Positions 54,801 through 58,654 of a stretch of DNA of 64,000 bases are shown here, one piece after another; the stretch's first letter is position 1; every line of letters begins with the position of its first letter. Source of the stretch: Antedon bifida (Eukaryota > Echinodermata > Crinoidea > Comatulida > Antedonidae); assembly GCA_963402885.1 (NCBI GenBank), contig OY727093.1, forward strand, positions 28,457,409-28,521,408, read 5' to 3'. Made by a program: the position numbers and the translations under genes. The notes beneath the pieces are model-generated. The model was not told the origin of the DNA, ran no database searches, and was given only the letters and a program-made list of their open reading frames with translations.

Positions 54801-55041
54801 GTCTGTATACAGTATGATTGAGGATGTTCTTGAAGATAACAATTTTTTTTTCAGACCGACGTTTAGCCCTTTGTTTACTTTACTTTAAAAAAAAGCTGGT
54901 CACCCTAATATTAAAAATTTATATAACTATACTGTCAATTAAATATTGAAAACATATTTCAAGGAATTAAATAATATTTAACTTACCTTCTTGGGTAAAT
55001 AAAACCAATGGCAATATCGTCACAATCCACATTAAATCCAT
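9772..55041 (-). CDS. NELL: NELL-type secreted protein kinase C-binding glycoprotein (complete, 17 coding exons)
   Basis: Secreted multidomain glycoprotein of the NELL1/NELL2 family. In vertebrates these bind Robo receptors and act in axon guidance and skeletal growth. The 17 exons listed separately join in frame to 2364 nt, 787 residues; human NELL2 has 816. Order: signal peptide (1 to about 18), LamG/TSPN domain (about 20-205), CPELDRNCPTC then a short helical segment (about 205-248), VWC1 and VWC2 (about 250-374), six EGF modules (about 375-612) and VWC3-5 (about 612-787). Four EGFs begin with D/E-I-D/N-EC calcium-binding motifs and four show the Asn/Asp beta-hydroxylation pattern CxN/DxxxSYxCxC. 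Every intron has GT-AG ends. A single gene in this position fits an invertebrate ancestor of NELL1 and NELL2, so no number is assigned. Intron 3 is 19.3 kb. Confidence 0.95.
9955..10150. repeat. Family B element, degenerate copy
   Basis: It contains AATTTAAAG, GATTAACTTGAATAAAACTA, CAAAATAGCCTACTCAAAG and TTTTTGGGGGATACAT, all matching the family B consensus seen near 12.6 and 41.8 kb. It lies just 3' of NELL exon 16 on the coding strand (intron 16). Confidence 0.6.
10186..10410 (-). CDS. NELL: NELL exon 16 (VWC4 end, VWC5)
   Basis: 225 nt (75 codons), acceptor TTTACAG, donor GTTAGT (unusual T at +3). It encodes ITCSAKSCPRINC and GQCCPQC, then RWFMDNDRCSECVCL, like SWIKHGTECTLCQC of NELL2. 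Confidence 0.94.
10411..11324. other. NELL intron 15
   Basis: AT-rich, no gene seen. At 11120-11260 is a short tandem and inverted cluster around ACATGTGATACCTGTGTATA (two copies about 50 bp apart) including the perfect palindrome GTATCACATGTGATAC near 11146. Confidence 0.5.
11325..11495 (-). CDS. NELL: NELL exon 15 (VWC3 end, VWC4 start)
   Basis: 171 nt (57 codons), acceptor TTTTAG, donor GTAAGT. It encodes IICDCSSNNVDLNCCPECA and GRCLHQELGIIYEHDDTWQ with CQKCRCS, aligning with VCDCENPTVDLFCCPEC and GDTWVQNCQQCRC of NELL2. Confidence 0.96.
11852..12039 (-). CDS. NELL: NELL exon 14 (EGF6 and VWC3 start)
   Basis: 188 nt, acceptor TTAAAG, donor GTAAGT. It encodes DINECKDNVHSCPSDTTC and GSYSCQC (EGF6), then CHYGGQQF and CHSCLCN, the beginning of the third VWC. 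Confidence 0.94.
12257..12397 (-). CDS. NELL: NELL exon 13 (EGF5)
   Basis: 141 nt, phase 1-1, acceptor CTTCAG, donor GTCAGG (a weaker donor than the other exons). It encodes DIDECQGNHGC and CVNLPGSYYCHCKQGY, matching CINLPGWYHCECRDGY of NELL2. Confidence 0.94.
12480..12735. repeat. Family B element
   Basis: In NELL intron 12. TTTGACCAAAAACC, AATGTAATTTAAAGCAAAAT, GACAATGGTTTTTGGTTA, AAAGTGAATAACTTTTATTA, CAAAATGGCC and GGAGGACAATACATCTTTAA follow in the family order. Confidence 0.7.
12821..12916 (-). CDS. NELL: NELL exon 12 (EGF4)
   Basis: 96 nt, phase 1-1, acceptor TTTCAG, donor GTATGT. It encodes CSPSCENGGRCNTPGVCTCP and GYTGDQC, the short non-calcium EGF that matches CKDGCRNGGACIAANVCACP in NELL2. 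Confidence 0.95.
12971..13147. repeat. Family A MITE (nearly full length)
   Basis: Left AAAGCTTTGTCTACACTATC, right AACTAGTTTGATAGTGTAGA. The interior has three tandem copies of GGCATATCACTACCATATTT-like words. Confidence 0.85.
13425..13610. repeat. Family C element
   Basis: GAGGGACACCTTTGGGCCCC at the left; two adjacent copies of AATAGGGGTGTCTTCT and a third AATAGGGGTGTCCC at the right. These words recur at 24.7, 29.7, 39.9 and 41.6 kb. Confidence 0.55.
13884..13989. repeat. 106-bp inverted-repeat element
   Basis: TGCCACCAATATTAG (13884-13898) is repeated exactly inverted at 13975-13989. No coding potential; could be a tiny MITE or a hairpin-forming site. Confidence 0.6.
14205..14300. repeat. 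Family C fragment
   Basis: GTGTCCCTTTATAGGGGTTT and AATAAGGGGTTGCTGTA match the right part of family C with internal change. Confidence 0.45.
14340..14387. repeat. 16-bp triplication at the exon 11 donor
   Basis: GTGTCTGCAAGGAGGG is repeated twice exactly and once with three changes, ending 5 bp from the intronic end of the exon 11 donor (14393-14398). Confidence 0.8.
14399..14518 (-). CDS. NELL: NELL exon 11 (EGF3)
   Basis: 120 nt, phase 1-1, acceptor ATTTCAG, donor GTAAGT. It encodes EINECKIDTTCG and CTNTVGSYTCEC, a calcium-binding EGF with the beta-hydroxylation consensus. A 1-1 phase module can be skipped without breaking the frame. Confidence 0.95.
14805..15010. repeat. Family B element
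   Basis: In NELL intron 10. TTCCCTTTGACCAAAAATTG, ACTGTAATTTAAAGCAAAAA, CAAAATGGCTTATTCAAA and TTTTTGGGGGACAATGCAT occur in family order. Confidence 0.65.
15160..15414 (-). CDS. NELL: NELL exon 10 (EGF1 and EGF2)
   Basis: 255 nt, acceptor TGTGTAG, donor GTAAGT. It encodes HDYCATATCSNDKVCHN and ECICQDGF (EGF1), then EIDECKT and CANTVGSYVCQC (calcium-binding EGF2). Two EGF modules share one exon. The acceptor end is the last unit of a degenerate tandem array. Confidence 0.94.
15367..16010. repeat. Degenerate tandem array that includes the exon 10 acceptor
   Basis: A unit of about 119 bp begins in exon 10 (TTTGAGCATGTAGCTGTTGC, then ATAATCATGACCTACACAAC) and runs through its acceptor into the intron (TTTACATATTTGATTATTTA). 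Copies follow near 15490, 15600 (truncated), 15690, 15856 and 15957. The second copy keeps the AG acceptor and the coding frame start but hits a stop after 16 codons. NELL intron 9 is largely built of it. Confidence 0.85.
16011..16567. other. NELL intron 9, remainder
   Basis: No gene or repeat recognised beyond AT-rich DNA; ORFs here have no family signature. Confidence 0.4.
16568..16673 (-). CDS. NELL: NELL exon 9 (VWC2 second half)
   Basis: 106 nt, acceptor TCTCTAG, donor GTATTG. It encodes TPCPQVSCDEGDVIYRDSDC and CTYCR. Its first bases (coding strand) contain TGGTAGCATGGT, the same word as the adjacent 30-bp minisatellite. Confidence 0.9.
16740..17180. repeat. 30-bp minisatellite, about 14 units
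   Basis: The unit begins ACCATGCTACTAGAAGGATT and ends ATACCCAGGT, with 32-33 bp variants carrying AGAGAAATATTATATCC. Each unit junction forms a GGTACC site. Because 30 is divisible by 3, several frames stay open on both strands; these ORFs are artefacts. It fills NELL intron 8. Confidence 0.95.
17195..17280 (-). CDS. NELL: NELL exon 8 (VWC2 first half)
   Basis: 86 nt, acceptor GTGCAG, donor GTAAGG. It encodes YCTYGGSQYD and RCIEMECL; it aligns with ICQFQGRTYFEGER and VCVLYECKD of NELL2. The donor lies next to the 30-bp minisatellite. Confidence 0.9.
17340..17485. repeat. Family A MITE
   Basis: Left end GTTTACACTACAAAACTAGTT, right end AGTTTGATAGTGTAGACAGT, with CCCAAATATGGTAGTG repeated inside and CATCATGTCCATATATG; this copy is inverted relative to copy 1. 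Confidence 0.75.
17945..18185. repeat. Two-copy tandem duplication, about 120 bp
   Basis: CATCTATGAATGGAAAACTT and the following GTGGCTGTA, ATGACAATC and ATACC/CCATTATTAC words occur twice in the same order. Confidence 0.75.
18160..18535. repeat. Two-copy duplication, about 200 bp
   Basis: TTTTATGATATTGTTAGCTT, TTATTAACATAAATATTTAG, CTAAAATGTTTTAGGA and ATGGCCGCCTGTTTT occur twice, from about 18210 and about 18387. Confidence 0.75.
19020..19522 (+). pseudogene. Non-LTR retrotransposon reverse transcriptase C-terminal remnant
   Basis: An open frame ending at 19522 encodes a segment typical of the region after the RT domain of CR1/jockey-like elements: LEKVQAWATKIIPNLKDLPY, ETRLQRLRLTTLEDRR, RGDLIQTYRII, TRGHSYKLR and FFYSQRVVNDWNNLPRSAIS. 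The catalytic RT motifs and endonuclease are absent, so this is a 5'-truncated, dead copy, as is usual for these elements. It is in antisense orientation to NELL, inside intron 7. The reading frame is still open over about 165 codons, suggesting relatively recent insertion. Confidence 0.88.
20525..20680 (-). repeat. tRNA-derived SINE head with 27-bp triplication
   Basis: On the minus strand, TGGCATGGCGGATTTAGATGG (A-box-like) and CCAGGGTTCAATCCTGAC (B-box) are spaced as in a tRNA-derived promoter. Just beyond, GGAACTACGTCAAGGATTGA is repeated three times. Intact cloverleaf pairing is not evident. Confidence 0.5.
20792..20885 (-). CDS. NELL: NELL exon 7 (VWC1 second half)
   Basis: 94 nt, acceptor TTTTAG, donor GTATTT. 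It encodes GKVSCSPMTCPAPNC and GECCPVCK, the closing half of a von Willebrand C module. Confidence 0.94.
21575..21625. repeat. Family A fragment
   Basis: CCCAAATATGGTAGTGATAT then CCAAATATGGTAGTGATATG and ACATCA only; a short internal fragment in NELL intron 6. The flanking word TAAAGATTAATTGGGTCA is duplicated on both sides (near 21558 and 21632). Confidence 0.55.
21812..21940 (-). CDS. NELL: NELL exon 6 (VWC1 first half)
   Basis: 129 nt, acceptor TTTACAG, donor GTAAGT. It encodes AERRISALETCGCVQSCTV and GETWIDRCDNCTCS, matching NELL2 QCYCERTCTM and ESWIDGCKNCTC. Confidence 0.96.
22309..22452. repeat. Family A MITE
   Basis: Between NELL exons 6 and 5. TAAAGCTTTGTCTACACTAA to GTGTACAGACAGTGCTTTA, TA at both edges, with the ATGGTAGTGATAT repeat inside. 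Confidence 0.8.
23045..23183. repeat. Family A MITE
   Basis: Starts TAAGCTCTGTCTACACTATC and ends AAAGTTTGATAGTGTAGACA. Here both arms carry the AACTTTATGTGACAAAAAA form, giving a nearly perfect long hairpin. Confidence 0.85.
23580..23655 (-). repeat. tRNA-like sequence
   Basis: Minus strand GTGGTTTAACTGTATGAAAC and GACGATTCGAATCTC resemble A and B boxes of a SINE head. No convincing tRNA fold was established by eye. Confidence 0.3.
23795..23950 (-). CDS. NELL: NELL exon 5
   Basis: 156 nt (52 codons), acceptor TTTCAG, donor GTAGGC. It encodes GIVQEVKLV and HQCPELDRNCPTC, close to NELL2 AQCPDLNRTCPTC, followed by the start of an amphipathic helix (LEEVVQKLQHQ) that probably contributes to oligomerisation. 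Confidence 0.96.
24735..24800. repeat. Family C fragment
   Basis: CTATTAAGGGGACTTTGCTT, TGGACCCAATGGTGTCTC and TCCTACTGTA match the right end of family C. Confidence 0.45.
25241..25511 (-). CDS. NELL: NELL exon 4 (LamG core)
   Basis: 271 nt, acceptor TGTGTAG, donor GTAAGT. It encodes NQWHKVAVSVSGSHVTLYVN (NELL2: DKWHKLSLAISASHLILHID) and LNIWLGQRG (NELL2: TFWLGQRN). It ends in phase 0. It is notably less AT-rich than the intron on either side. Confidence 0.96.
25670..25905. repeat. 24-bp minisatellite, about 10 units
   Basis: The unit reads CCCATCCTTTGCTCCACCCC plus TGGT, repeated about ten times with few changes and much GC-richer than the region. The period equals eight codons, so long proline- or glycine-rich ORFs appear in several frames on both strands. 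It lies 160 bp from NELL exon 4 inside intron 3. I see no start, splice or homology support for translation. Confidence 0.93.
27656..28102. repeat. Family A MITE interrupted by a SINE
   Basis: AAAGCTCTGTCTACACTATC plus AAACTTTAT stands at 27656-27682. The expected continuation GTGACAAAAAAATGTGAT resumes after 27987 and runs to GATAGTGCAGG near 28102. Confidence 0.85.
27683..27987 (-). mobile_element. tRNA-derived SINE type 2, inserted in a family A MITE
   Basis: On the minus strand it starts with a tRNA-like head (GTGGCGCAGGGTGTTGGACG ... GAGGTTCGAATCC) and ends with a TATATAGCGC tail domain and an AATAATAAT-like run. A second copy lies at about 61.1 kb with some 80 percent identity by eye. 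It splits a family A MITE, so it is the younger insertion. Confidence 0.8.
28455..28980. repeat. 21-23 bp minisatellite, more than 20 units
   Basis: Alternating units CAGCCCTTGCTCCAACTAAGA and CAGTCCTTGCTCCAACTAAGACT, with some CCCTTGAACTAAGACTCAG variants, show higher-order structure (the block with TTGAACTAAGACTCAGTC recurs). Confidence 0.92.
29098..29212. repeat. Family A MITE, right-truncated
   Basis: AAAGCCTTGTCTACATTATG, AAATGTGATGTGCCCATATA and GGCATATCACTACCA; the right TIR is missing. Confidence 0.7.
29664..29880. repeat. Family C element
   Basis: TAGAACTCCTACTTTGGGAC, ATTTAGGGACACTTTCCCGT, ATTATTAAGGGAAAC and AATAAAGGGACACTTGTCGG appear in the order seen at 41.5 kb. Confidence 0.55.
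30370..30445 (-). repeat. tRNA-like B-box fragment
   Basis: Minus strand GTACAGGGTTCAATCCTGAC, the same B-box words as the SINE head at 20.6 kb. Too short to classify. Confidence 0.3.
30740..31312. repeat. 117-bp tandem repeat, four and a half units
   Basis: TGATACATAATGATGATGTT recurs at about 30884, 31001, 31118 and 31235. The period is 39 codons and the units are almost identical, which keeps a frame open for 159 residues on the plus strand and 224 on the minus strand. The composition (Ile, Asn and Asp, or Ile, Tyr and Asn) and lack of any fold signature argue against a real protein. Confidence 0.92.
32265..32475. repeat. Family B element
   Basis: CAATTTAAAGCAAAATATAC, GAGACAATGGTTTTTAGTTA and GTGAGTAACTTTATTAAAAC match family B; the right end is degraded. 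Confidence 0.6.
33236..33460. repeat. Family B element, right-truncated
   Basis: Left end TTTAAAGAAATATTGTCCCT, then AAAAATGTAATTGAAAGCAA, CTGTCAGACAATGGTTTTTG and GTGAATAACTTTGATA. Confidence 0.6.
34297..34426. repeat. Family A MITE, left-truncated
   Basis: GTGATGTGCCCATACAGTAT at the left, then two copies of ATATCACTACCATATTTGGG and right end TTTGATAGTGTAGACAGAGC. Confidence 0.75.
34722..35282. repeat. TIR element with an internal 17-bp minisatellite
   Basis: The left end TAAAACCTCAAAAAGAAGCCC is the inverse, with one change, of the right end GGGCTTCTTTTCGAGGTTTTA. TA stands at both borders. Between them lie about 19 tandem copies of GATGGGCTTCTTTTTAA (34785-35130). The repeat unit contains GGGCTTCTTTT, the inner part of the TIR, so the array seems to have grown out of the element's own end. 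Confidence 0.85.
35827..35978. repeat. Inverted-repeat element (CAGTGGTAATGGTA)
   Basis: CAGTGGTAATGGTA at 35827-35840 pairs with TACCATTACCGCTG at 35965-35978 (one mismatch); ATAGAATCT and AGATTCTAT lie inside as a second matching pair. Likely a MITE. Confidence 0.6.
36710..36871. repeat. Family A MITE (near full length)
   Basis: TAAGCCCTGTCTACACTACC to TTTGATAGTGTAGACAGAGC plus TTA; the internal words are all present. Confidence 0.85.
36885..36985 (-). repeat. tRNA-derived SINE head
   Basis: Minus strand GTTTAGCGGTTAAGATGGTC (A-box) and GGGTCCTGGGTCCAAATCCT (B-box) directly abut the right end of a family A MITE. No tail recognised. Confidence 0.45.
38964..39077. repeat. Family A MITE, internally deleted
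   Basis: TTAAGCTCTGTCTACACTAT, ATGTGACAAAAAAATGTGAC, CATATTTGGGCACATCACAC and CATAGACAGAGCTTTAA. Confidence 0.8.
39424..39583. repeat. Family A MITE
   Basis: TGCTCCGTCTATACTATCAA to AAGTTTGATAGTGTAGATAG; orientation inverted relative to copy 1. Confidence 0.8.
39593..39732. repeat. Family A MITE, adjacent second copy
   Basis: GTCAAACTAGTTTGACAAAA to TGTTTGATAGTGTAGACAAT, lying head-to-tail 10 bp after the preceding copy, with its left TIR lost. Confidence 0.75.
39831..39975. repeat. Family C element, diverged
   Basis: AGAATCCCTATATGAAAGGG at the left, TGTCCCCTTACTTGGGTATT then CTACT at the right; similar ends to the copy at 41.5 kb. Confidence 0.45.
40311..40550 (+). mobile_element. tRNA-derived SINE type 1
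   Basis: TGGCTTGGTGGTTATGATGC (A-box) and GGGTCCTGGGTTCAAGTCCC (B-box) form the head. The body has CAAAGACTTGTAATAAGACT and a GATGGATCACCCTC stretch, and an A-rich tail follows near 40530. A second copy at 57.2 kb shares head and body. Confidence 0.82.
40963..41082. repeat. Family A MITE, left-truncated
   Basis: AAAATGTGATGTGCCCATAT to GTTTGATAGTGTAGACAGAG. Confidence 0.75.
41511..41655. repeat. Family C element
   Basis: AATAACTCCTTTTGGACACA at the left; AAGGGGACACTTTGTTTGGT and TTGAATAGGGGTTCTAATGT at the right. The ends are roughly inverted repeats. Confidence 0.6.
41706..42020. repeat. Family B element (full length, inverted orientation)
   Basis: The left CTTAAAGAAGTATTGTCCCC and right GGGGACAATGTATCTTTAAG are inverted repeats, defining the ends of family B. 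Inside are the complements of the words AAAACTACAAAATGGCC and GACAATGGTTTTTGGTT. Confidence 0.75.
44296..44906. repeat. 305-bp tandem duplication including the exon 3 donor
   Basis: Two copies offset by about 305 bp share ATCTGCTTTGAACTATA, CATACAAACTTTTCAAC, CATATCATTCAATTAAT, ATGTCAATGTTTTTACTTAC and the exon end TTTTTATTTCCAGC. The left copy (exon part 44556-44598) repeats about 43 nt of exon 3 plus its GTAAGT donor, then diverges; it has no acceptor of its own. Confidence 0.88.
44861..45017 (-). CDS. NELL: NELL exon 3 (LamG part)
   Basis: 157 nt, acceptor TTTGCAG, donor GTAAGT. It encodes LLLDAKEYTIMGSFIQTARS and GTLFSITAGNKK, matching KHEFTILVTLKQTHLNSGVILSI of NELL2. Both edges of this exon are included in local tandem duplications (see the separate repeat entries). 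Confidence 0.93.
45011..45230. repeat. 125-bp tandem duplication including the exon 3 acceptor
   Basis: TCACCTTCTGCAAAATGA, AGAATGATTCAA, TTATTAAAG, AAAGAACTTTCTCCAT and GAAAAGAAAATG/GTTACAAAA occur at 45011 and again at 45136. The second copy repeats the exon start and its TTTTGCAG acceptor, 125 bp upstream on the coding strand. Confidence 0.85.
45231..47720. other. NELL intron 2
   Basis: AT-rich, one family A MITE (47339-47486); otherwise no gene or clear repeat seen. Confidence 0.45.
47339..47486. repeat. Family A MITE
   Basis: AAAAGCTCTGTCTACACTAT to AACTAGTTTAATAGTGCATA and CAGAGCTTTA; it carries a small insertion in the right arm. Confidence 0.8.
47721..47843 (-). CDS. NELL: NELL exon 2
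   Basis: 123 nt, acceptor TTTTCAG, donor GTAAGT. It encodes SRLEVDLIES and TLQVPGTNSKEPALLFE, aligning with the LQIDVLTELEL and RQVPGLHNGTKAFLF of NELL2, the start of the TSPN/LamG fold. Confidence 0.93.
48897..49567. repeat. Two-copy tandem duplication, about 335 bp
   Basis: CATTATTATTACAGTATTTC, CAGACAAAAACAAAGATATA, CACTTTCATTTTCTATTTAT, AACACATAGCTTGATTGGGC, TGCCGATTAGGCGT and CTCTACAGAAAAACTATA occur in the same order twice. In NELL intron 1. Confidence 0.88.
50657..51433. repeat. Two-copy tandem duplication, 396 bp
   Basis: CAGGGCAACATAAAATAAAT starts at 50657 and again at 51053. The copies are nearly identical over about 380 bp (AGAAAAGGGTTGAACAATCT, CTTTGCATGTGGAACGCTGA), with a few small deletions in the second, so the duplication is recent. 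Confidence 0.93.
52150..52480 (-). mobile_element. tRNA-derived SINE type 3
   Basis: Minus strand GAGCGAGTGAGTGGCCAAGG (A-box region) and CAAGGGTTCGAGCCTCACTC (B-box) head an element whose body includes CTAGTACACCGGGTAACCCC and GTGCACATGAGCTAGATGTG. A typical invertebrate SINE layout, single copy here. Confidence 0.65.
52769..52893. repeat. Family A MITE, right-truncated
   Basis: TAAAGCTCTGTCTACACTGT to CATCATGTCCATATATGGGC. Confidence 0.75.
53525..53612. repeat. Family A MITE fragment
   Basis: TATGTGCCCATATATGGAGA, CATATCACTACCATATTTGG and TTTGATAGTGTAGACCTGAG. Confidence 0.7.
54987..55041 (-). CDS. NELL: NELL exon 1 coding part (signal peptide)
   Basis: ATG at 55041-55039, then MDLMWIVTILPLVLFTQE and donor GTAAGT. 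A hydrophobic core follows a short start: a secretion signal. The first codon is split in phase 1 with exon 2, giving GYGFGID, which matches the LGVDPSLQIDV region of NELL2. Confidence 0.88.
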
Positions 55042-55094
55042 CACGCAAGACGCAAACAAAACACTCCCGTCTTAAATCTCTCCAATTTTATGAT
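55042..55094 (-). other. Probable NELL 5' UTR part of exon 1
   Basis: Upstream of the ATG, a T-rich tract ending TTTAAG makes a plausible acceptor at 55095-55096, so the start codon may lie in a second exon with about 53 nt of leader. Confidence 0.5.
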
Positions 55095-55265
55095 CTTAAA
55101 AAAAAACAAAAGATAAAGGTATCGCTGTTCTTACTAATAGATACAAGATCTGAGGGAATATTAAGAATCCTATAGTGACCGGTTTAATTGCTTGTTCTTC
55201 ACTTTGTACCACAGGATGTAAGGTTTCATAGGCTTTATGTATAGAAGTAAAGTAACGCCCACAAC

Positions 55266-55720
55266 ATGGGCCATTCTCATTATAGTCAGAGGGGTGTTAT
55301 ATCTGCAAAACACTTTATCAATGTTAAATTGAATACATTTTAAAGTATAAGCTCACAACATACAATTGACAAAATAGATAAATATATATAGTATTAAGAG
55401 AAATGGTGTTTCTTAATGTTCTTTATTAATTAATGATTATTTACTGTATAAAACATGCACAAGATTATAACAAATAATTTGATATTGTTATATGGGCTAT
55501 TCTCATTAGAGTCAGAGGGGTGTTATATCTGCAAAATACTTTATTGTTAAATTGAATAAATTTTAAAGTATAAGCTCACAACATACAAGTGACAAAATAG
55601 ATAAATATTTATACAGTATTAAAATCAATGGTGTTTTTTTAGTATTCTTTTATTAGTTAATGATTATTTACTGTATAAAACATGTACGAAATTATAAAAA
55701 ATAATTAGACATTGTTACCA
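55266..55720. repeat. Two-copy tandem duplication, about 230 bp, upstream of the NELL start
   Basis: GTCAGAGGGGTGTTATATCT, AAGTATAAGCTCACAACATA, TTAATGATTATTTACTGTAT and AAAACATG occur twice in order, from 55266 and about 55495, 200 bp upstream of the exon with the start codon. Confidence 0.85.
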
Positions 55721-57237
55721 TAGTTTTATTTATTATTAGTGGCAATTGTACGATTCTTTTATTCAATCTGCAAATAAAATAAAACAGAAAAAAAAACAAT
55801 CAATATTATTATGAGTTAAATTATTGGTAGGCCTACATAGTTGACAGGGGCTGGTCAAGCACATCACAAGATGACAGTTTTATACTTTTGCTTTTCCGCT
55901 ACTCCCCTGTTATACTTATATTATGTTTGTTTTTTTTGCTATGTAGAAAGATTGAAAATAAATAATAAATAAATACATGTATGCCATATGATTTATAACA
56001 AAACCAGTAAAGACAAATAATTCAATATACTATTAATGTATCTACTGTATATATTGTATATGTTTTATTTGGTCCCTAATTAGAGGTATCCTGCAATGCT
56101 CTTTATTTGTAAGGAGAAACCTGCAGGAATCAATACACAACACATACTGTATGATTCAATTATTTTAAAAACAATTGGTGGCAGTCTGTATGTTTAACAC
56201 ACAGTGATATTACAACCGTCTGTATGTAAAACTGTCGAATATTTATTTACCTCCGCCAAGGAGGTATATGTAATCGATCGTGTGTGTCTGTTTGTTTGTT
56301 TGTTAGCAGGATTACTCAAAAAGTTATTGCAAGATCTTTACCAAAATGAATATACAGATAGATACAGTATGTGGTCAAGGACAACTCCATTAAATTTTGG
56401 AGGCAATCTGGACCATGGTCACAATTCTGGACCACTTTTTAGTATTATTTTCAGCTAGTGTTAGTTAGATAGGACAGAATTTTACAGTAGGCAAAGGTAT
56501 GCACTCTCGGAGTGGCTTTCTGGTTATTCTTTTTTTTTAATTTTGCAAAGTACATTTGATAATCTTTTTATTTATTTGTAGATTGCGAAATGAAACACTG
56601 TGGTACATATAATTATTTTGTTTCATTTCATAGATTGCGAAGGATAAACAAATATGGTAAAATATAAACAATTAATACATTAACAAAATGTGTGGCTGAA
56701 TAAACAAATAATAATGTTATTTATTTACCTTTAAAGGAAGCTGTCACAAGTCTAGTATATCACACTTTCCTTTAAACAGTCTTTCTAACTGTTCCTTAAC
56801 TACTTCAGGATATGATAGAGCATGTGTAGGTACTGTATATCATCTCTTTTTATCCACAACCGGAGTGTTGGTTGAACCACAAATATAAAATCTAGTAGGC
56901 CTGAAAAAAAACCTCCAAAATTAGTCATTGTCATACTTGTTCCGTCGTAAAAAGCGCGCTATGTGGTATATATATTATTATTTGTAAAATATAATTTATT
57001 CAAATTATCATATTGAAAATAAATGCAGACAAATTTTGGTTTTTTAAAGAATAAAAGAATTTAGAAATAAATGGTTGTTTTCTTGGTATAATCAGGGAAG
57101 AATTAAATGTAATTTAACTCTTCCCTGGTATAATGGAGTCACATAATTCAAAACTGAAAGTTAAAAAGTGTAAAAACTTGTTTGGTGTGTGAATAATATA
57201 AAGATGAGGAAAAAGGAACTTAATGCGGAGCACATCA

Positions 57238-57430
57238 TCTGAGTGGCTTGGTGGTTATGATGCTTGGCTACCAATTCAAGGGTCCTGGGTTCAAGTCCTG
57301 TCATGTGTCAGGATTTTTTCTAATGACAAATTATAACTCTACTCTCAAAGACTTGTAATAAGACTTTGTTTGTGTAGAGAATTTAGTATATCTTCTTGTG
57401 GACGGGAGTGCTCCTTTAAGAAGGATAGTG
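57238..57430 (+). mobile_element. tRNA-derived SINE type 1, second copy
   Basis: GAGTGGCTTGGTGGTTATGA, GGGTCCTGGGTTCAAGTCCT and CAAAGACTTGTAATAAGACT as in the 40.3 kb copy; the 3' part differs and no A-tail is visible. Confidence 0.8.
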
Positions 57431-57533
57431 AATGAATTCGCATATGGATGATCATTGGCAAATTTTCCTAAATATATAAGAACAAAAAAAAATTGCAATG
57501 CAGTAATTGATATCGATTCTTTTATAATGAAAT

Positions 57534-57694
57534 AAGTCTACACTATCAAATTTGACAAAAAAAGTGTGATGTACCCAAACATGGTAATGATATACCCAAA
57601 TATGGTAGTGATACTGTATGACATCATCATGTCCATATATGGGCACATCATATTTTTTTGTCACATAAAGTTTGATAGTGTAGACAGCTTTTAA
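57534..57694. repeat. Family A MITE
   Basis: AGTCTACACTATCAAATTTG to AAAGTTTGATAGTGTAGACA; inner CCAAATATGGTAGTGATACT. Confidence 0.8.
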
Positions 57695-58327
57695 TAATAG
57701 TTCCACAAGGTGGCCTACTTACTAGTACACGTCATGAATAAAAGGCACAGTTCAAGCAAATATTCCTAGGCTAGCCCGGAACAGTACATATCCTGTAAAC
57801 TGTAATAAAGATATATATAAAAACATAAATAGTTTAGTAGTAGGCTCACTACATAAACCACAAAGTTGAATGACCAAAACTCATTATGAAATGATGTTTT
57901 AATTAGATAATTCAAAGAAATAGGTCTAACTTTTACCAATTCTTAAAAATGTAAATATACGGTAGGCTAGGTAGATTAGAATGAAGGAAATGATTTTGTT
58001 TAAATTTGTTTTGTGTCAAAATAAGAATAGGCAATTTACAAATAAAATTTGAACATGTTTAGTTTTTTTTTTAATTAATAAGGACCATGACTCTAGCTAG
58101 GCCTAGGCCTACAGTATTGCCAAAATCGGTAGACTATATGGACCTATAAATTAGTCCATGCTAAGACTATCGGGCTCAAACTATAAGACAAGCGAAGCGC
58201 GAAATTCAAGTTGTCGTGGAATACACGCTTAGATAGAAAGACATATGAGAGTAGGCCTACATTTTGCATCATTGGAGAATAAGTTGTGGATTATTGTTTT
58301 TAAAAAATAACTCTAAAACCAGCTTAC

Positions 58328-58440
58328 GTACGTGCTATAACCAAGTACTAGGCCTAAGTAGATTTCCTTGCTTTCACCACCAACCAGCAGACGTGGGAGA
58401 GAGCTGAGAGAACTGTAACCACTCATCGGCGTGTGGTTCG
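58328..58440 (-). other. Candidate noncoding first exon of NELL
   Basis: The minus strand has GCACGTAC followed by a donor-like GTAAGC at the left edge and a less AT-rich stretch to the right. It could splice to the acceptor at 55095-55096. Support is positional and by motif only. Confidence 0.3.
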
Positions 58441-58443
58441 TTA

Positions 58444-58451
58444 TGACGTCA
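58444..58451. promoter_or_regulatory. Perfect CRE palindrome TGACGTCA
   Basis: TGACGTCA, the consensus binding site of CREB/ATF factors, with nearby CpG-containing words (CGGCGTGTGG, ATACGCGAGC) in otherwise CpG-poor DNA. It sits where the NELL promoter would be expected. Confidence 0.45.
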
Positions 58452-58654
58452 TACGCGAGCAAAAAGGTCAAAGACCGAATTCAAAAACAAGATAACGGGA
58501 AATCCCCTAAATGAAAGATTCCATAGTGAGTTTCTTAATTTAAATTTTTTAACAACAATCATAAATTGTTTTCTCTGAGAGAAAAGACAGAGGATAGGAA
58601 GCAATGAAACAAGGAAGAGATGGTTCTTGAGCAAAAGTTTGAAGGAAGAGTAAA

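Larger units (their letters stand above)
55095..58327. other. Presumed intron between NELL leader exon and start-codon exon
   Basis: It holds a tandem duplication, a SINE (57238-57430) and a family A MITE (57534-57694). No coding exon recognised. Confidence 0.35.
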
